A stretch of DNA of 46,291 nt from a bacterium (GTDB taxonomy: Bacteria > CAYTYR01 > UBA6262), in contig JAQTQE010000012.1 in assembly GCA_028712365.1 (NCBI GenBank), positions 1 through 46,291 on the forward strand, given 5' to 3'. Position 1 is the stretch's first letter. The number at the start of each line of letters is the position of its first letter. The notes beneath the pieces were generated by a model that was not told the DNA's origin, searched no databases, and saw only the letters and a list, made by a program, of their open reading frames with translations. Of this stretch, positions 36,488 to 46,291 are shown piece by piece. The translations under genes were made by a program, and so were the position numbers.

Positions 36488-37094
36488 CCTGAAAAATTTA
36501 ACACCGTTCCAGTTGGATGCCCTAAAAGAGATCGGTAATATCGGTGCTTCCCATGCGGATACGGCTCTTTCAGAGTTGTTGCGTAAGAAAGTCTGGATCA
36601 GCGTGCCGGAAGCAAAAGTTGTCCCCTTAGATGAAGTACCGCAGGAATTTGGCGGCGCAGAAAAGATGGTCGTTGGAGTATATCTACAAATGCAGGGGCA
36701 GATCAGCGGTAATATCCTCTTCTTTTTCAGCCAGGAAACAGCGATGACCCTGGCTGATATATTGATGAATCGGCCAGCTGGTACTACTAAAGTTCTTAAT
36801 GAAATGGACCAGTCGGCGATCAAAGAAACCGGCACCATATTGGCTGGCTCCTGCTTGACCGCTCTTTCGGCGCTTACGAATAAAGAGATCATACCTTCTA
36901 TCCCGTATTATGCGATGGATATGCTGGGGGCCCTGGTTGACTTTATTATTATCAACCTAAGCCAGAATGCCGAATATGCCATGATCATTCAATTGGAATT
37001 TAGTGAATCAGAGTATAAAATTGACGGAAGTTTCTTGTTATTACCTGACCCGCAATCTTTGGAAGTGATCCTGACTTCTTTGGGCGTGGGCTGA
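36480..37094 (+). CDS. cheC: CheC-like phosphatase family protein (paralog 2)
   Basis: LDALKEIGNIGASHADTALSELL; AIKETGTILAGSCLTALSAL; ATG at 36480 overlaps the upstream stop (track start 36468). Confidence 0.9.
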   Translation: MIDLKNLTPFQLDALKEIGNIGASHADTALSELLRKKVWISVPEAKVVPLDEVPQEFGGAEKMVVGVYLQMQGQISGNILFFFSQETAMTLADILMNRPAGTTKVLNEMDQSAIKETGTILAGSCLTALSALTNKEIIPSIPYYAMDMLGALVDFIIINLSQNAEYAMIIQLEFSESEYKIDGSFLLLPDPQSLEVILTSLGVG

Positions 37095-37115
37095 TGTGCG
37101 GGAAGGAGAGGAATA

Positions 37116-37601
37116 ATGGACGATCCAATTAAGGTGGGAATTGCTGATCTTAAAGTCAGTACCGCACCGAATAAAATAGTGACGAACGCACTCGGTTCTT
37201 GTGTCGCCATTGTTTTGTATGATGCTGTGCACCGGGTAGGCGGGTTGGCTCATATTATGCTGCCCAGCACAGCCTTTTCGAAGATCAGATCTAATCCGGC
37301 TAAGTTTGCCGACACCGCAGTGCCGGAAATGCTAAATATGATGAAACAATTAGGTGCGACTAAAACTACTACCTCGGCTAAGATCATCGGCGGTGCGCAA
37401 ATGTTTGCCAATGTATTAGTAGAACCGCTGGGAAACATCGGCCAGCGTAATGTGCTGGCAGCCAAGGAAGCCTTGGCTAAGGAAAACATTAATATCGTGG
37501 CTGAAGATACCGGCGGCGATTGCGGGAAAAGCGTTGAGGTTGACCTGGAGAACGGGGACGTAACAGTCCGGTCTATTAAATACGGAATAAACAAACTATA
37601 A
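37116..37601 (+). CDS. cheD: Chemoreceptor glutamine deamidase CheD
   Basis: NALGSCVAIVLYDAVHRVGGLAHIMLP; IIGGAQMF; NVLAAKEALAKENI. Confidence 0.94.
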   Translation: MDDPIKVGIADLKVSTAPNKIVTNALGSCVAIVLYDAVHRVGGLAHIMLPSTAFSKIRSNPAKFADTAVPEMLNMMKQLGATKTTTSAKIIGGAQMFANVLVEPLGNIGQRNVLAAKEALAKENINIVAEDTGGDCGKSVEVDLENGDVTVRSIKYGINKL

Positions 37602-37625
37602 GTAAGACTGGCAGTAGGGGGAATA

Positions 37626-38009
37626 ATGGATAAACTTGCTAAAATACTGGTAGTGGACGATTCACCTTTCATCCTGGAAATCATCGAAACCATCCTGAAA
37701 GATAGTGGATTTGAAGTGATCACCGCGGATGATGGTGACCGGGCCTATGCCCGGGCTACCACTGAATCCCCTGATCTGATGGTGCTGGATTTGATGTTGC
37801 CAAAAAAGAACGGCTATGAAGTATGTAAGATGTTGAAAAGTGATGAAAAATACCGTCAGATACCCATTATCATGCTTACTGCCAGGGTGAATGAGGAAGA
37901 TGAAGTAAAAGGCAAAGCCGCGGGAGCTGACGTGTATATGGGTAAACCGTTTGAGTTAGATGATCTGGTCGCCAAGGTAAAAGAACTATTACAGGCTAAA
38001 AACAAATAG
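37626..38009 (+). CDS. CheY-like single-domain response regulator
   Basis: ILVVDDSPFILEIIETIL, LMVLDLMLPKKNGYEV, YMGKPF. Confidence 0.93.
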   Translation: MDKLAKILVVDDSPFILEIIETILKDSGFEVITADDGDRAYARATTESPDLMVLDLMLPKKNGYEVCKMLKSDEKYRQIPIIMLTARVNEEDEVKGKAAGADVYMGKPFELDDLVAKVKELLQAKNK

Positions 38010-38040
38010 TTATTGCCTCGCTGTTAGTAGTATTTTGCCA

Positions 38041-38085
38041 GGCTAATCTTTTAGGCTCATTATCAGGATTAGCCTTCTTTTTTTT
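38041..38085 (+). terminator. Rho-independent terminator of che operon
   Basis: GGCTAATC...GATTAGCC stem followed by TTCTTTTTTTT. Confidence 0.88.
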
Positions 38086-38196
38086 AGGAAGCCGAATAGA
38101 ACCTGGAATTTACAATAGAATTTGGCATTCGACGAAAAATCTCTTTGGTTTTTCTTCGTTGAGACCGAATGAAAGGATGCGAATAAAAACCGAATC

Positions 38197-40380
38197 ATGC
38201 TCAATAAATTATTATCACAATTGAATCCCATGCAGCAGGCAGCGGTCAAGCATATTGACGGCCCTTTATTGATCATTGCCGGCGCCGGTAGTGGCAAAAC
38301 CCGGGTCATTACCTATCGTATGGCTTATCTACTGGCTAATAATGTGCCTGGCTGGAATATCCTGGCCGTGACTTTTACCAATAAAGCAGCCGAAGAAATG
38401 CGAGTCCGGGTAGATAAATTGCTCAAAGAGATATTCCCAGGGAAACATACTGCCCTGCCGCTGCTTTCAACTTTTCATTCGTTCTGTGTGCGGGTCCTGC
38501 GCCAGGATATTGAGCTATTGGGTTATAAGCGGAGTTTTGTCATTTACGATGAAAATGATTCTCTTAGCCTGATCAAGCAATGCCTGCGCGAAGTAGGGCT
38601 GGATGACAAAAAAACCAAACCTAAGGAAGTACTTTATATTATTGATAAAGCCAAGGACGACTTGCTAGATGCTGAATCATACCAGATCTATGCCAATGCC
38701 AGCCATAATGATGTGCGCCAGGCTGTAGCCGAGATCTACCGTCGCTACCAGAAAAAACTTAAAGATAACAATGCCCTTGATTTTGGCGATTTGATCATGC
38801 TGACTGTACATCTCTGGCAGGCTTATCCTGAAGTATTACAGCGATACCAGGAACGCTTCCGCTATGTCATGGTAGATGAATACCAGGATACCAACCATGC
38901 CCAATATATACTCACTAAAATGTTGACGCATAAATACCAGAATCTCTGCGTAGTCGGTGATGAGGACCAGAGTATCTATATGTTCCGCGGCGCTGATATC
39001 CGTAATATCCTTGATTTTGAAAAGGATAACAAAAACTGTCAAGTGATCAAATTGGAGCAAAATTACCGTTCCACTAAATATATTCTGGAAACGGCCCAAA
39101 AGGTTATAACTAATAATAAATACCGCAAAAGCAAAGAATTATGGACTGACAACAAAAAAGGCGACCCAGTAAATTTTTATGAAGTGGCTAATGAAGTAGA
39201 AGAAGCCAGCTTTATAGCCGGCAGTATCGGCAAATTGGTCAGGGAAAATGTCCTATCCCGCGAGATCGCTATTTTTTACCGCACGAATGCCCAGTCCCGG
39301 GTGTTTGAAGATGCCTTGCGCCGTGAAAAACTGCATTATGTGATTGTCGGTGGTATGCGTTTCTATGAGCGTAAGGAAGTGAAAGATATCCTGGCGTATT
39401 TACGGGTAATGGTCAATCCACAAGACTCGGTCAATCTGAAACGCATTATTAATGTGCCTAACCGCGGTATTGGCAAAACCAGTTTGGATGTTATCGAAAA
39501 ATTCGCGGAAAAACAGGGAATTACCCTGGCTGACGCGCTACAACGGCTTGACTTGATCGAAGGACTGCAAGACCGGGCCAAGAAAAACTTGGGTGGATTC
39601 CTGCAGAAATTAATTAATTGGCGGGAAATGTTGCCAAACCTAGCAGCTAGTGAATTAGCCGCTAAGATAATTGAAGAATCGTATTATATTAAAGAATTGG
39701 AAACCGATCCACAGGAAGCCAGCGAACGTATCGCGAACGTCAAAGAATTGGTTTCCGCGATCAAAGAGTTTGAAGAACAAAGCGAAGACAAGTCCTTGGA
39801 GACATATCTCGAGCAAGTGGCCTTGATCTCAGACCTGGATACCTGGAAAGAAGAAAAGAACTATATTACCTTGATGACCCTGCACTTGGCCAAGGGCCTG
39901 GAATTTAATTATGTCTTTATGGCTGGCTTGGAAGAAGGATTACTGCCGCATATGAATTCCTTAGCTACAGAGATAGAGCTCGAAGAAGAACGGCGGTTAT
40001 GCTATGTCGGTATGACCAGGGCCAAACAGCAGTTAGTGATCACGAGTGCCGCTGAGCGCCGGGTCAATGGTACCAGGAGGTGGAATATTCCTTCCCGGTT
40101 CATTGCTGAAGCAGAACTGGTAGAGCGCCGTGAAGAAAGCTCGTTCGTGGTTCATGGTTCATCGTTGGTCGAAAATACAGAAAAGCCGATAGAAAATCCT
40201 GTTATTTTTCCACAAAACACTAAATTCAGGAAGCATCAGCGGATCGAACATGAGGTTTTCGGAGAAGGAAGAATAATTGAAGTTTCCGGTTCTGGGGAAG
40301 ATGAGAAAGTCATCGTTGATTTTATTTCCGGTGTCCGTAAAAAGCTGCTCGTAAAAGCTGCAAATCTTAAAAAAATATGA
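38197..40380 (+). CDS. pcrA: UvrD/PcrA superfamily 1 DNA helicase
   Basis: LNPMQQAAVKHIDGPLLIIAGAGSGKTRVITYR; VDEYQDTNHAQY; VGDEDQSIYMFRGAD; MTLHLAKGLEF. Confidence 0.95.
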   Translation: MLNKLLSQLNPMQQAAVKHIDGPLLIIAGAGSGKTRVITYRMAYLLANNVPGWNILAVTFTNKAAEEMRVRVDKLLKEIFPGKHTALPLLSTFHSFCVRVLRQDIELLGYKRSFVIYDENDSLSLIKQCLREVGLDDKKTKPKEVLYIIDKAKDDLLDAESYQIYANASHNDVRQAVAEIYRRYQKKLKDNNALDFGDLIMLTVHLWQAYPEVLQRYQERFRYVMVDEYQDTNHAQYILTKMLTHKYQNLCVVGDEDQSIYMFRGADIRNILDFEKDNKNCQVIKLEQNYRSTKYILETAQKVITNNKYRKSKELWTDNKKGDPVNFYEVANEVEEASFIAGSIGKLVRENVLSREIAIFYRTNAQSRVFEDALRREKLHYVIVGGMRFYERKEVKDILAYLRVMVNPQDSVNLKRIINVPNRGIGKTSLDVIEKFAEKQGITLADALQRLDLIEGLQDRAKKNLGGFLQKLINWREMLPNLAASELAAKIIEESYYIKELETDPQEASERIANVKELVSAIKEFEEQSEDKSLETYLEQVALISDLDTWKEEKNYITLMTLHLAKGLEFNYVFMAGLEEGLLPHMNSLATEIELEEERRLCYVGMTRAKQQLVITSAAERRVNGTRRWNIPSRFIAEAELVERREESSFVVHGSSLVENTEKPIENPVIFPQNTKFRKHQRIEHEVFGEGRIIEVSGSGEDEKVIVDFISGVRKKLLVKAANLKKI

Positions 40381-40432
40381 TATAATAATAAACAAGTCTT
40401 AAGCTATAGGTGAAATAGCAAGAAGTCCAGCA

Positions 40433-40470
40433 AGCTGTAGAGATGTAAAGAGGCAAGCTTCTCTACAGCT
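40433..40470. repeat. Inverted repeat AGCTGTAGAGA/TCTCTACAGCT
   Basis: 11 bp perfect arms, 16 nt loop, in a spacer rich in AGCTATA words. Confidence 0.65.
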
Positions 40471-40507
40471 ATACAGCTTTATATCTTTATAGCTATATGG
40501 AGAAAGC

Positions 40508-42151
40508 ATGTTAGCGGTTGTATTTTTAATAGCTTGTGGTTTTTTTGCGTTAGCCTATGTGAAGTATGGTGGCTTCCTTAAAAAACATTTTGAATTGGAT
40601 AATAGGAATAGCCCGCCATCCTGTACCATGTATGATGGTGTAGACTATTGCCCAGCACCTGTGCCGGTACTTTTTGGGCATCATTTTTCCTCTATTGCCG
40701 GAGCTGGTCCAGTTTTGGGCCCGATTATCGCTGGAATAGCCTTTGGCTGGGGGCCGGCCTGGCTGTGGATCATAATTGGTTCTATCTTTATCGGTGGGGT
40801 CCATGACTTTGCCAGCTTGGTTATTTCTATCCGTAACCGCGGACGCTCGATAGCAGAAATTGCCAATACTTACATGTCCAGGAGAGCTTACCGGCTGATG
40901 TTGGCCTTCATTTGGCTCTGCCTGGTCTATGTGTTGACTGTTTTTACCGATCTTACTGCTAGTACTTTTGCGCTTGACGGCGGGGTAGCTACATCATCAG
41001 TGCTCTTTATGCTTCTGGCTGTAGGGTTTGGGATTTCCTTATATCGGCTCAAAATGCCATTGATCTGGGCTTCGGTAATATTTGTTTCCCTGCTTTTTTT
41101 TAGTGTCTGGCTGGGACAGCGAATACCGTTAAATAATATCCCGGCAATCCTGGGAGATAAAGCTAAAACCTGGGATATTATATTAATTAGTTATTGTTTC
41201 ATTGCCTCTGTAACGCCAGTCTGGATCTTATTGCAGCCTAGGGATTATCTATCCAGTTTCCTGCTTTATGGCTCGATTAGCGGGGGTTTCTTAGGTATAC
41301 TTTTTGGCGGGTTGCCGCTTAATTACCCGGCTTTTATTACCTGGGATGCAAAAAGCGTCGGTCCGATGTTCCCTCTTCTTTTTGTGACTATTGCTTGCGG
41401 CGCTATTAGCGGATTTCATTGTGTTGTAGCCAGCGGGACTTCCTCTAAGCAGATTAAAAAGGAAGCAGATGCTGTTCCTATAGGATACGGCGCCATGCTG
41501 ATCGAAGGATTAGTGGCGATAATCGCCTTATGTACAGTAATGATCATCGGGAAAAATGATCCTTTAGCAGCTAAGGCTCCTTTAGCGATTTATGGTGCTG
41601 GTATAGCTAAGTTTTTGTCTGTTTTTGGTGTGCCGGAGAAGCTTGGATTTTCATTTGGATTATTGGCTCTGTCTACATTCTTGTTAACTACGCTGGATAC
41701 GGCGACCAGGTTGGCCCGGTATATTTTACAGGAATTTTTTAATATGGCAGGAAAAAATACCCGGTACCTGGCTACGGCAATTACCTTGTTTTTGCCGGCG
41801 GTATTTGTCCTGATTAACATCAAAGATGCCAGCGGGAATGTAGTTCCTGCCTGGAAAAGTATTTGGCCGATCTTTGGCGCCACCAACCAATTACTGGCTG
41901 GCCTGGCGCTTATGGTTGTAGCTGTATGGCTCAAGAAAAAGGGTAAAAAGATCTGGTTTGTGGTCATTCCGATGATCTTTATGCTAGGTATGACTTTATG
42001 GGCTTTATTCCTGGTCATTATGCAGTATAAATTGAGCTTATTGGGATTTATCGGCGATGTATTGCTATTACTGGCAGTTTTACTTATTGTGGAAGCAATC
42101 CAGATTTTTGAAGCAAAAAAGCATCTTAAAAGAATATTAAAGAGGAAATAA
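40508..42151 (+). CDS. cstA: Carbon starvation protein CstA family transporter
   Basis: GVDYCPAPVPVLFGHHFSSIAGAGPVLGPIIAG; WIIIGSIFIGGVHDFASL; ATNQLLAGLAL. Confidence 0.95.
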   Translation: MLAVVFLIACGFFALAYVKYGGFLKKHFELDNRNSPPSCTMYDGVDYCPAPVPVLFGHHFSSIAGAGPVLGPIIAGIAFGWGPAWLWIIIGSIFIGGVHDFASLVISIRNRGRSIAEIANTYMSRRAYRLMLAFIWLCLVYVLTVFTDLTASTFALDGGVATSSVLFMLLAVGFGISLYRLKMPLIWASVIFVSLLFFSVWLGQRIPLNNIPAILGDKAKTWDIILISYCFIASVTPVWILLQPRDYLSSFLLYGSISGGFLGILFGGLPLNYPAFITWDAKSVGPMFPLLFVTIACGAISGFHCVVASGTSSKQIKKEADAVPIGYGAMLIEGLVAIIALCTVMIIGKNDPLAAKAPLAIYGAGIAKFLSVFGVPEKLGFSFGLLALSTFLLTTLDTATRLARYILQEFFNMAGKNTRYLATAITLFLPAVFVLINIKDASGNVVPAWKSIWPIFGATNQLLAGLALMVVAVWLKKKGKKIWFVVIPMIFMLGMTLWALFLVIMQYKLSLLGFIGDVLLLLAVLLIVEAIQIFEAKKHLKRILKRK

Positions 42152-42152
42152 C

Positions 42153-42440
42153 GTGAAAATCACTAAAAAAGAAGTGGAATATGTCGCCCGACTGGCCCGG
42201 CTGGCGTTGAGCGAACAAGAAAAAGAAAAAATGACTGCCCAGCTTGATTCCATATTGCAATATGTGGATACCTTGAATAAGCTGGACACTAAAGATGTTG
42301 AGCCTACCAGTCATGTCTTGCCATTGAATAATGTGTGGCGGGAAGATATGATCAGGCCAAGTACCCCTCAGTCTGAGATCCTGGCAAATGCTCCGGACCA
42401 GGCCGAAGGATTTTATAAAGTGAAGAAGGTAATTGAATAA
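42153..42440 (+). CDS. gatC: Asp/Glu-tRNA amidotransferase subunit C
   Basis: [42 protein letters not shown] start. Confidence 0.95.
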   Translation: MKITKKEVEYVARLARLALSEQEKEKMTAQLDSILQYVDTLNKLDTKDVEPTSHVLPLNNVWREDMIRPSTPQSEILANAPDQAEGFYKVKKVIE

Positions 42441-43900
42441 TGGACTTATTTAAACTAACAGCGCATGAATTAAGCGAAAAAATAAAAAAGCACGAAGTAA
42501 CTTCCCAGGAAATTACTACCAGTGTTTTTCAGCGGATCGATGCAGTAGAGCCTAAGGTTAAGGCTTTTGTTACTTTGCTTAAGGAAAACGCGTTGCAGCA
42601 GGCTGAAAAGATCGACCAGAAGATAAAAGCCGGTGAGAAAACCGGCAGCTTAGCCGGTATTCCTATCGCTATTAAAGATAATATGAATATAAAAGGGGTA
42701 AAAAGCACTTGTTCCAGCAAAATATTGAATAATTTTGTTTCTCCTTATAACGCCACAGTGATCGATCTGCTGAAGAAGCAGGATATGGTGTTTATCGGGA
42801 AAACTAATATGGATGAATTTGCCATGGGTTCATCTACTGAAACCAGTTATTTTGGCAAAACCTATAATCCCTGGAACCTGGAGGCGATCCCCGGTGGCTC
42901 CAGCGGTGGCAGCGCCGCCAGTGTGGCTGCTGATGAAGCGATCTTGGCGCTGGGGTCTGATACCGGCGGGTCTATCCGCCAACCGGCGTCGTGCTGCGGT
43001 ATTGTCGGCTTAAAACCAACATATGGCCGTGTTTCGCGGTTTGGCTTGGTGGCTTTTGCTTCTTCTCTGGATCAGATAGGACCGCTGACTAAAGATGTGG
43101 CAGACGCTGCTTTATTGATGAATGCCATTGCCTCGTATGATCAAAATGATTCTACCAGTGTTAATATTCCCACGCCTGACTATACTAAGGCCCTAGTCAA
43201 GGATTTAAACGGATTAAGGATTGGTATACCTAAAGAGTATTTTGTGGCAGGTATGGACAAAGAAGTAGAGCAGAGTATCAGGGACGCGATCAGGCTACTG
43301 GAAAAGCAAGGGGCAAAAATTATAGAGATCTCCTTGCCGCATACTGAATATTGCCTGGCGGTTTATTATATCTTGGCGCCTTCAGAAGCCAGCGCCAATT
43401 TGGCGCGTTATGACGGGGTTAAATATGGCTATCGTACTCCAAACGCAAAAGATCTGTTGGAACAATATGAAAAAACGCGGGGAGAGGGTTTTGGTCCGGA
43501 AGTCAAACGACGCATCATGCTGGGGACGTATGCCTTATCCAGCGGTTATTATGATGCCTATTATCTAAAAGCGCAAAAAGTGCGAACCCTTATTAAAAAT
43601 GATTTTGATGAGGCTTTTAAAAAAGTTGATGCTATTGTCACTCCGACCGCGCCTACGGCGGCGTTTAAGATCGGGGAAAAGACTGAAGACCCGTTGCAGA
43701 TGTACCTGTCGGATATTTTCACGATTTCCGTGAACTTGGCCGGTATCCCGGCGATGTCGATGCCGTGCGGATTCACCAAGAATAAGATGCCAATCGGGCT
43801 GCAGATCATGGCAAAGCATTTTGCCGAGGAAACGATCTTTAAAGTAGCTTATGCGTATGAGCAGAATACTGCCTGGCATAAAGAGAAGCCAAGTTTATAA
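42440..43900 (+). CDS. gatA: Asp/Glu-tRNA amidotransferase subunit A
   Basis: [65 protein letters not shown] amidase signature. Confidence 0.96.
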   Translation: MDLFKLTAHELSEKIKKHEVTSQEITTSVFQRIDAVEPKVKAFVTLLKENALQQAEKIDQKIKAGEKTGSLAGIPIAIKDNMNIKGVKSTCSSKILNNFVSPYNATVIDLLKKQDMVFIGKTNMDEFAMGSSTETSYFGKTYNPWNLEAIPGGSSGGSAASVAADEAILALGSDTGGSIRQPASCCGIVGLKPTYGRVSRFGLVAFASSLDQIGPLTKDVADAALLMNAIASYDQNDSTSVNIPTPDYTKALVKDLNGLRIGIPKEYFVAGMDKEVEQSIRDAIRLLEKQGAKIIEISLPHTEYCLAVYYILAPSEASANLARYDGVKYGYRTPNAKDLLEQYEKTRGEGFGPEVKRRIMLGTYALSSGYYDAYYLKAQKVRTLIKNDFDEAFKKVDAIVTPTAPTAAFKIGEKTEDPLQMYLSDIFTISVNLAGIPAMSMPCGFTKNKMPIGLQIMAKHFAEETIFKVAYAYEQNTAWHKEKPSL

Positions 43901-44033
43901 AAACAGTTTTGAGTGTTGAATTTAGGGTAAGAGATATTCTAATAATAAAAAGGGATAGAGATGGAAATATATGCTTTAGAAATGATTTATAGCGTATCAT
44001 TATCTCAGCTAGGGATCTTAAAGAAGGTATTTA

Positions 44034-44840
44034 ATGTTTGTTAAAAGAGTAACAATGGCAATCTTGTTTGTCTTGGCATTATTAGTACGAATGCCTTTGC
44101 AAGCAGAAGATGATTTTTTATCCAGATATGACGATGATGAGTTGTCAAAATCCGGGAAGGATAAATTTGTCGGGGGTACTATTGGTTATCATGAACATTC
44201 TCTAGAGACCTATAAAAGGCAATTAGATTATTTAAACAAGTGTAATTATGGTTTTAAAATAGACAAGCTTGACGGAGAAACTTATGAAGGAGAGATCTAT
44301 TTTGGTGTCCGAATGGAAAATCATGGCATTTTAGTCGGCTTGGGAGGTTTCCCGCAAACAAAAGCCGAATTACACTGGAGTGACGGGGTAAAAGGCGAAA
44401 CAACTATTGATGCATATTTTATAGATTGTACCTACCGGTACTATTTTTTACCAAAGAAATATTTTACTCAGTCCGATTTACGTGGATTACTGCTGCCATA
44501 TATTGGTGGTGGAGTGGGATATTATCAAATTAAATGGGCTTTTAATGATTCGAGAGCGATCTGGAGTCTGGAAGGAAGTGGTAATCTGCAAAGTCCCAGC
44601 GCTAATAAAGATACTATTGGCTATCATCTTGTTTATGGAGTAGAAAAATTTATTGATACAAATATATCTGTCAATCTACAGGGCGGGTATCGCTGGGCGG
44701 ATTCAGGTAATTTTGAACTGCAGCGAACAAGTACTACTGACACTATTACCTATTGGGTGGCTCAAATTGGCGGGGAAAATGTTAGCGTTGAACTGGATGG
44801 TGTTACTTTTACTATAGGTATTAATTATCACTGGAAATAA
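44034..44840 (+). CDS. Secreted or outer-membrane beta-barrel-like protein
   Basis: Signal peptide; alternating aromatic/hydrophobic strands; LLPYIGGGVGYYQIKW and terminal FTIGINYHWK. Confidence 0.6.
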   Translation: MFVKRVTMAILFVLALLVRMPLQAEDDFLSRYDDDELSKSGKDKFVGGTIGYHEHSLETYKRQLDYLNKCNYGFKIDKLDGETYEGEIYFGVRMENHGILVGLGGFPQTKAELHWSDGVKGETTIDAYFIDCTYRYYFLPKKYFTQSDLRGLLLPYIGGGVGYYQIKWAFNDSRAIWSLEGSGNLQSPSANKDTIGYHLVYGVEKFIDTNISVNLQGGYRWADSGNFELQRTSTTDTITYWVAQIGGENVSVELDGVTFTIGINYHWK

Positions 44841-44958
44841 GAGGTTTTGTAACAGAGCTTAAAGAAAAAGCAAATTTGTGAGATTGCGCTGATTTCTAAA
44901 GGAGATTTCACAGATTAAAAATTCTTGTTGTTTTTGCTTGAAATCGGTGTAATCCGTG

Positions 44959-44974
44959 CCTGCCTGCCGGCAGG
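44959..44974. repeat. Palindromic repeat CCTGCCTGCCGGCAGG
   Basis: Contains 12 bp palindrome CCTGCCGGCAGG; 15/16 match to 16864-16879. Confidence 0.65.
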
Positions 44975-45014
44975 TTTTCGTAATCAATGTAATCAATTTT
45001 ACCAGAGGTAAAAT

Positions 45015-46291
45015 ATGAAATTTGAAGTAGTGATCGGGCTGGAAGTTCATGCCCAGCTAAAAACCAAATCAAAAATATTCTGCGGCTGTTCCACGCAATT
45101 CGGGGCTGAGCCCAATACCCAGACGTGCCCAATTTGCATCGGCATGCCCGGAGTATTGCCAGTCTTGAATAAAACTGCCATTGAATATATTATTAAGACA
45201 TCCCTGGCGCTTAACTGCCGGGTTAATCCTATGAGCAGGTTTGCCAGGAAACAATATTTTTATCCGGACCTGCCGAAAAATTACCAGATCTCCCAGTATG
45301 AACAGCCGGTATCTGAGCATGGCTACCTCGATGTCCAGGTTGATGGTAACACTAAAAGACTGGGCATTACCCGTATCCACCTGGAAGAAGATGCCGGGAA
45401 ACTCCTGCATGAGGTAGGTTCGCGGCAGATAGAGGGCAGTTATGTGGATTTGAACAGAACTGGCGTACCGCTGATGGAAATCGTCTCAGAGCCTGATATG
45501 CGCTCTCCACAGGAAGCGTATGCGTATCTTACAGCGCTGAAAAGTGTTTTGGAATATGTTGATGTCAGTGACTGCAATATGGAAGAAGGCAGCCTCCGCT
45601 GCGATGCTAATATCAGTATCCGGCCGCTAGGGCAAAAAGAATTTGGCACTAAAGCTGAAGTCAAGAATATGAATTCATTCAAGGCAGTACAAAAGGCTTT
45701 GGAATATGAGATCAACAGGCAGATCAAAGCGGTAGAAGAAGGCGAACGGATAGTGCAGGAAACCCGGCTGTGGGACGCGGACAAGGAAATGACTTTCTCT
45801 ATGCGTTCTAAGGAAGAAGCTCACGATTACCGCTATTTTCCTGAACCAGACCTGGTGCCGGTAACCGTGGATGATGCCTGGCTGGCAGAGATAAAGAAGA
45901 CCTTGCCTGAGCTTTCAGCGCAGAAAAAAGAAAGATTTATCAAAGAATATAATTTACCTGAATATGATGCGGGAGTACTGACTGCTGACCGGGCTGTTTC
46001 CGAGTATTTTGAGAATACGGTCAAAGGATATGCTAATCCGAAAGCTGCTTCGAACTGGATCATGGTGGAATTAATGGCGCAATTGAATGTTGCCAATAAG
46101 ACGATCATAGAATCTAAGATCACACCCGCGCATTTGAGAGCAATGCTGGAATTAATGGATAAGGGCACTATTTCCGGCAAGATCGCCAAAACTGTCTTTG
46201 AAGAAATGTTCACATCAGGTAAAATGCCGGAAATAGTAGTGAAAGAAAAAGGCCTGGTCCAGATCTCAGATGAAGGCGCGATCGCTAAAGT
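45015..46291 (+). CDS. gatB: Asp/Glu-tRNA amidotransferase subunit B (truncated by window end)
   Basis: Manual translation [52 protein letters not shown]...; no stop in window, so absent from ORF track. Confidence 0.95.
   Translation, partial: MKFEVVIGLEVHAQLKTKSKIFCGCSTQFGAEPNTQTCPICIGMPGVLPVLNKTAIEYIIKTSLALNCRVNPMSRFARKQYFYPDLPKNYQISQYEQPVSEHGYLDVQVDGNTKRLGITRIHLEEDAGKLLHEVGSRQIEGSYVDLNRTGVPLMEIVSEPDMRSPQEAYAYLTALKSVLEYVDVSDCNMEEGSLRCDANISIRPLGQKEFGTKAEVKNMNSFKAVQKALEYEINRQIKAVEEGERIVQETRLWDADKEMTFSMRSKEEAHDYRYFPEPDLVPVTVDDAWLAEIKKTLPELSAQKKERFIKEYNLPEYDAGVLTADRAVSEYFENTVKGYANPKAASNWIMVELMAQLNVANKTIIESKITPAHLRAMLELMDKGTISGKIAKTVFEEMFTSGKMPEIVVKEKGLVQISDEGAIAK

Noticed and set aside
44908-45132. 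Minus-strand ORF containing NLPAGRHG
   Set aside because: Produced by reading through the CCTGCCGGCAGG palindrome and gatB start; repeat artefact.
1-46291. CRISPR array, tRNA/rRNA, transposase, prophage or toxin-antitoxin genes
   Set aside because: No regularly spaced repeats, no recognisable RNA gene, no transposase/integrase motifs and no small paired toxin genes seen by eye; a tool-based scan would be needed to be certain.

Overview
The 46.3 kb window is almost entirely + strand and looks like chromosome from a diderm bacterium of an uncultivated lineage; taxonomy is not resolvable by eye. From left to right it contains: (1) a minor-prepilin and PilX-like operon; (2) a tmk-holB-ricT(PSP1)-metG-tatD-radical SAM-3D/G5 block resembling the Bacillus tmk...metS-tatD-yabE neighbourhood; (3) a Pro-rich CBM-like envelope protein and a coiled-coil membrane protein; (4) a signalling block (GAF-GAF-degenerate GGDEF, hybrid kinase with two REC domains, two single-REC proteins); (5) a type IV pilus cluster (pilB, pilC, major pilin, minor prepilins, fused pilM-pilN, pilO, a pilP-like gene, secretin); (6) a complete che operon (cheW, MCP, cheR, cheY, cheB, cheA, FtsA-like ATPase, two cheC, cheD, cheY-like) with no flagellar genes in view; (7) pcrA/uvrD, cstA, gatC, gatA, an outer-membrane barrel candidate and a partial gatB. 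I saw no tRNA, rRNA, CRISPR array, transposase or integrase. The most interesting signals are the PilM-PilN fusion, a discoidin-like domain in a PilX-like pilus protein next to an apparent frame disturbance, a prepilin that seems to need an AUU/AUC start, the FtsA-like ATPase with NGxE/DGD repeats inside a che operon, two CheC paralogs with different active-site losses, a degenerate GGDEF protein near a MshEN-type PilB, a promoter element shared by three loci, and several intergenic repeat families.
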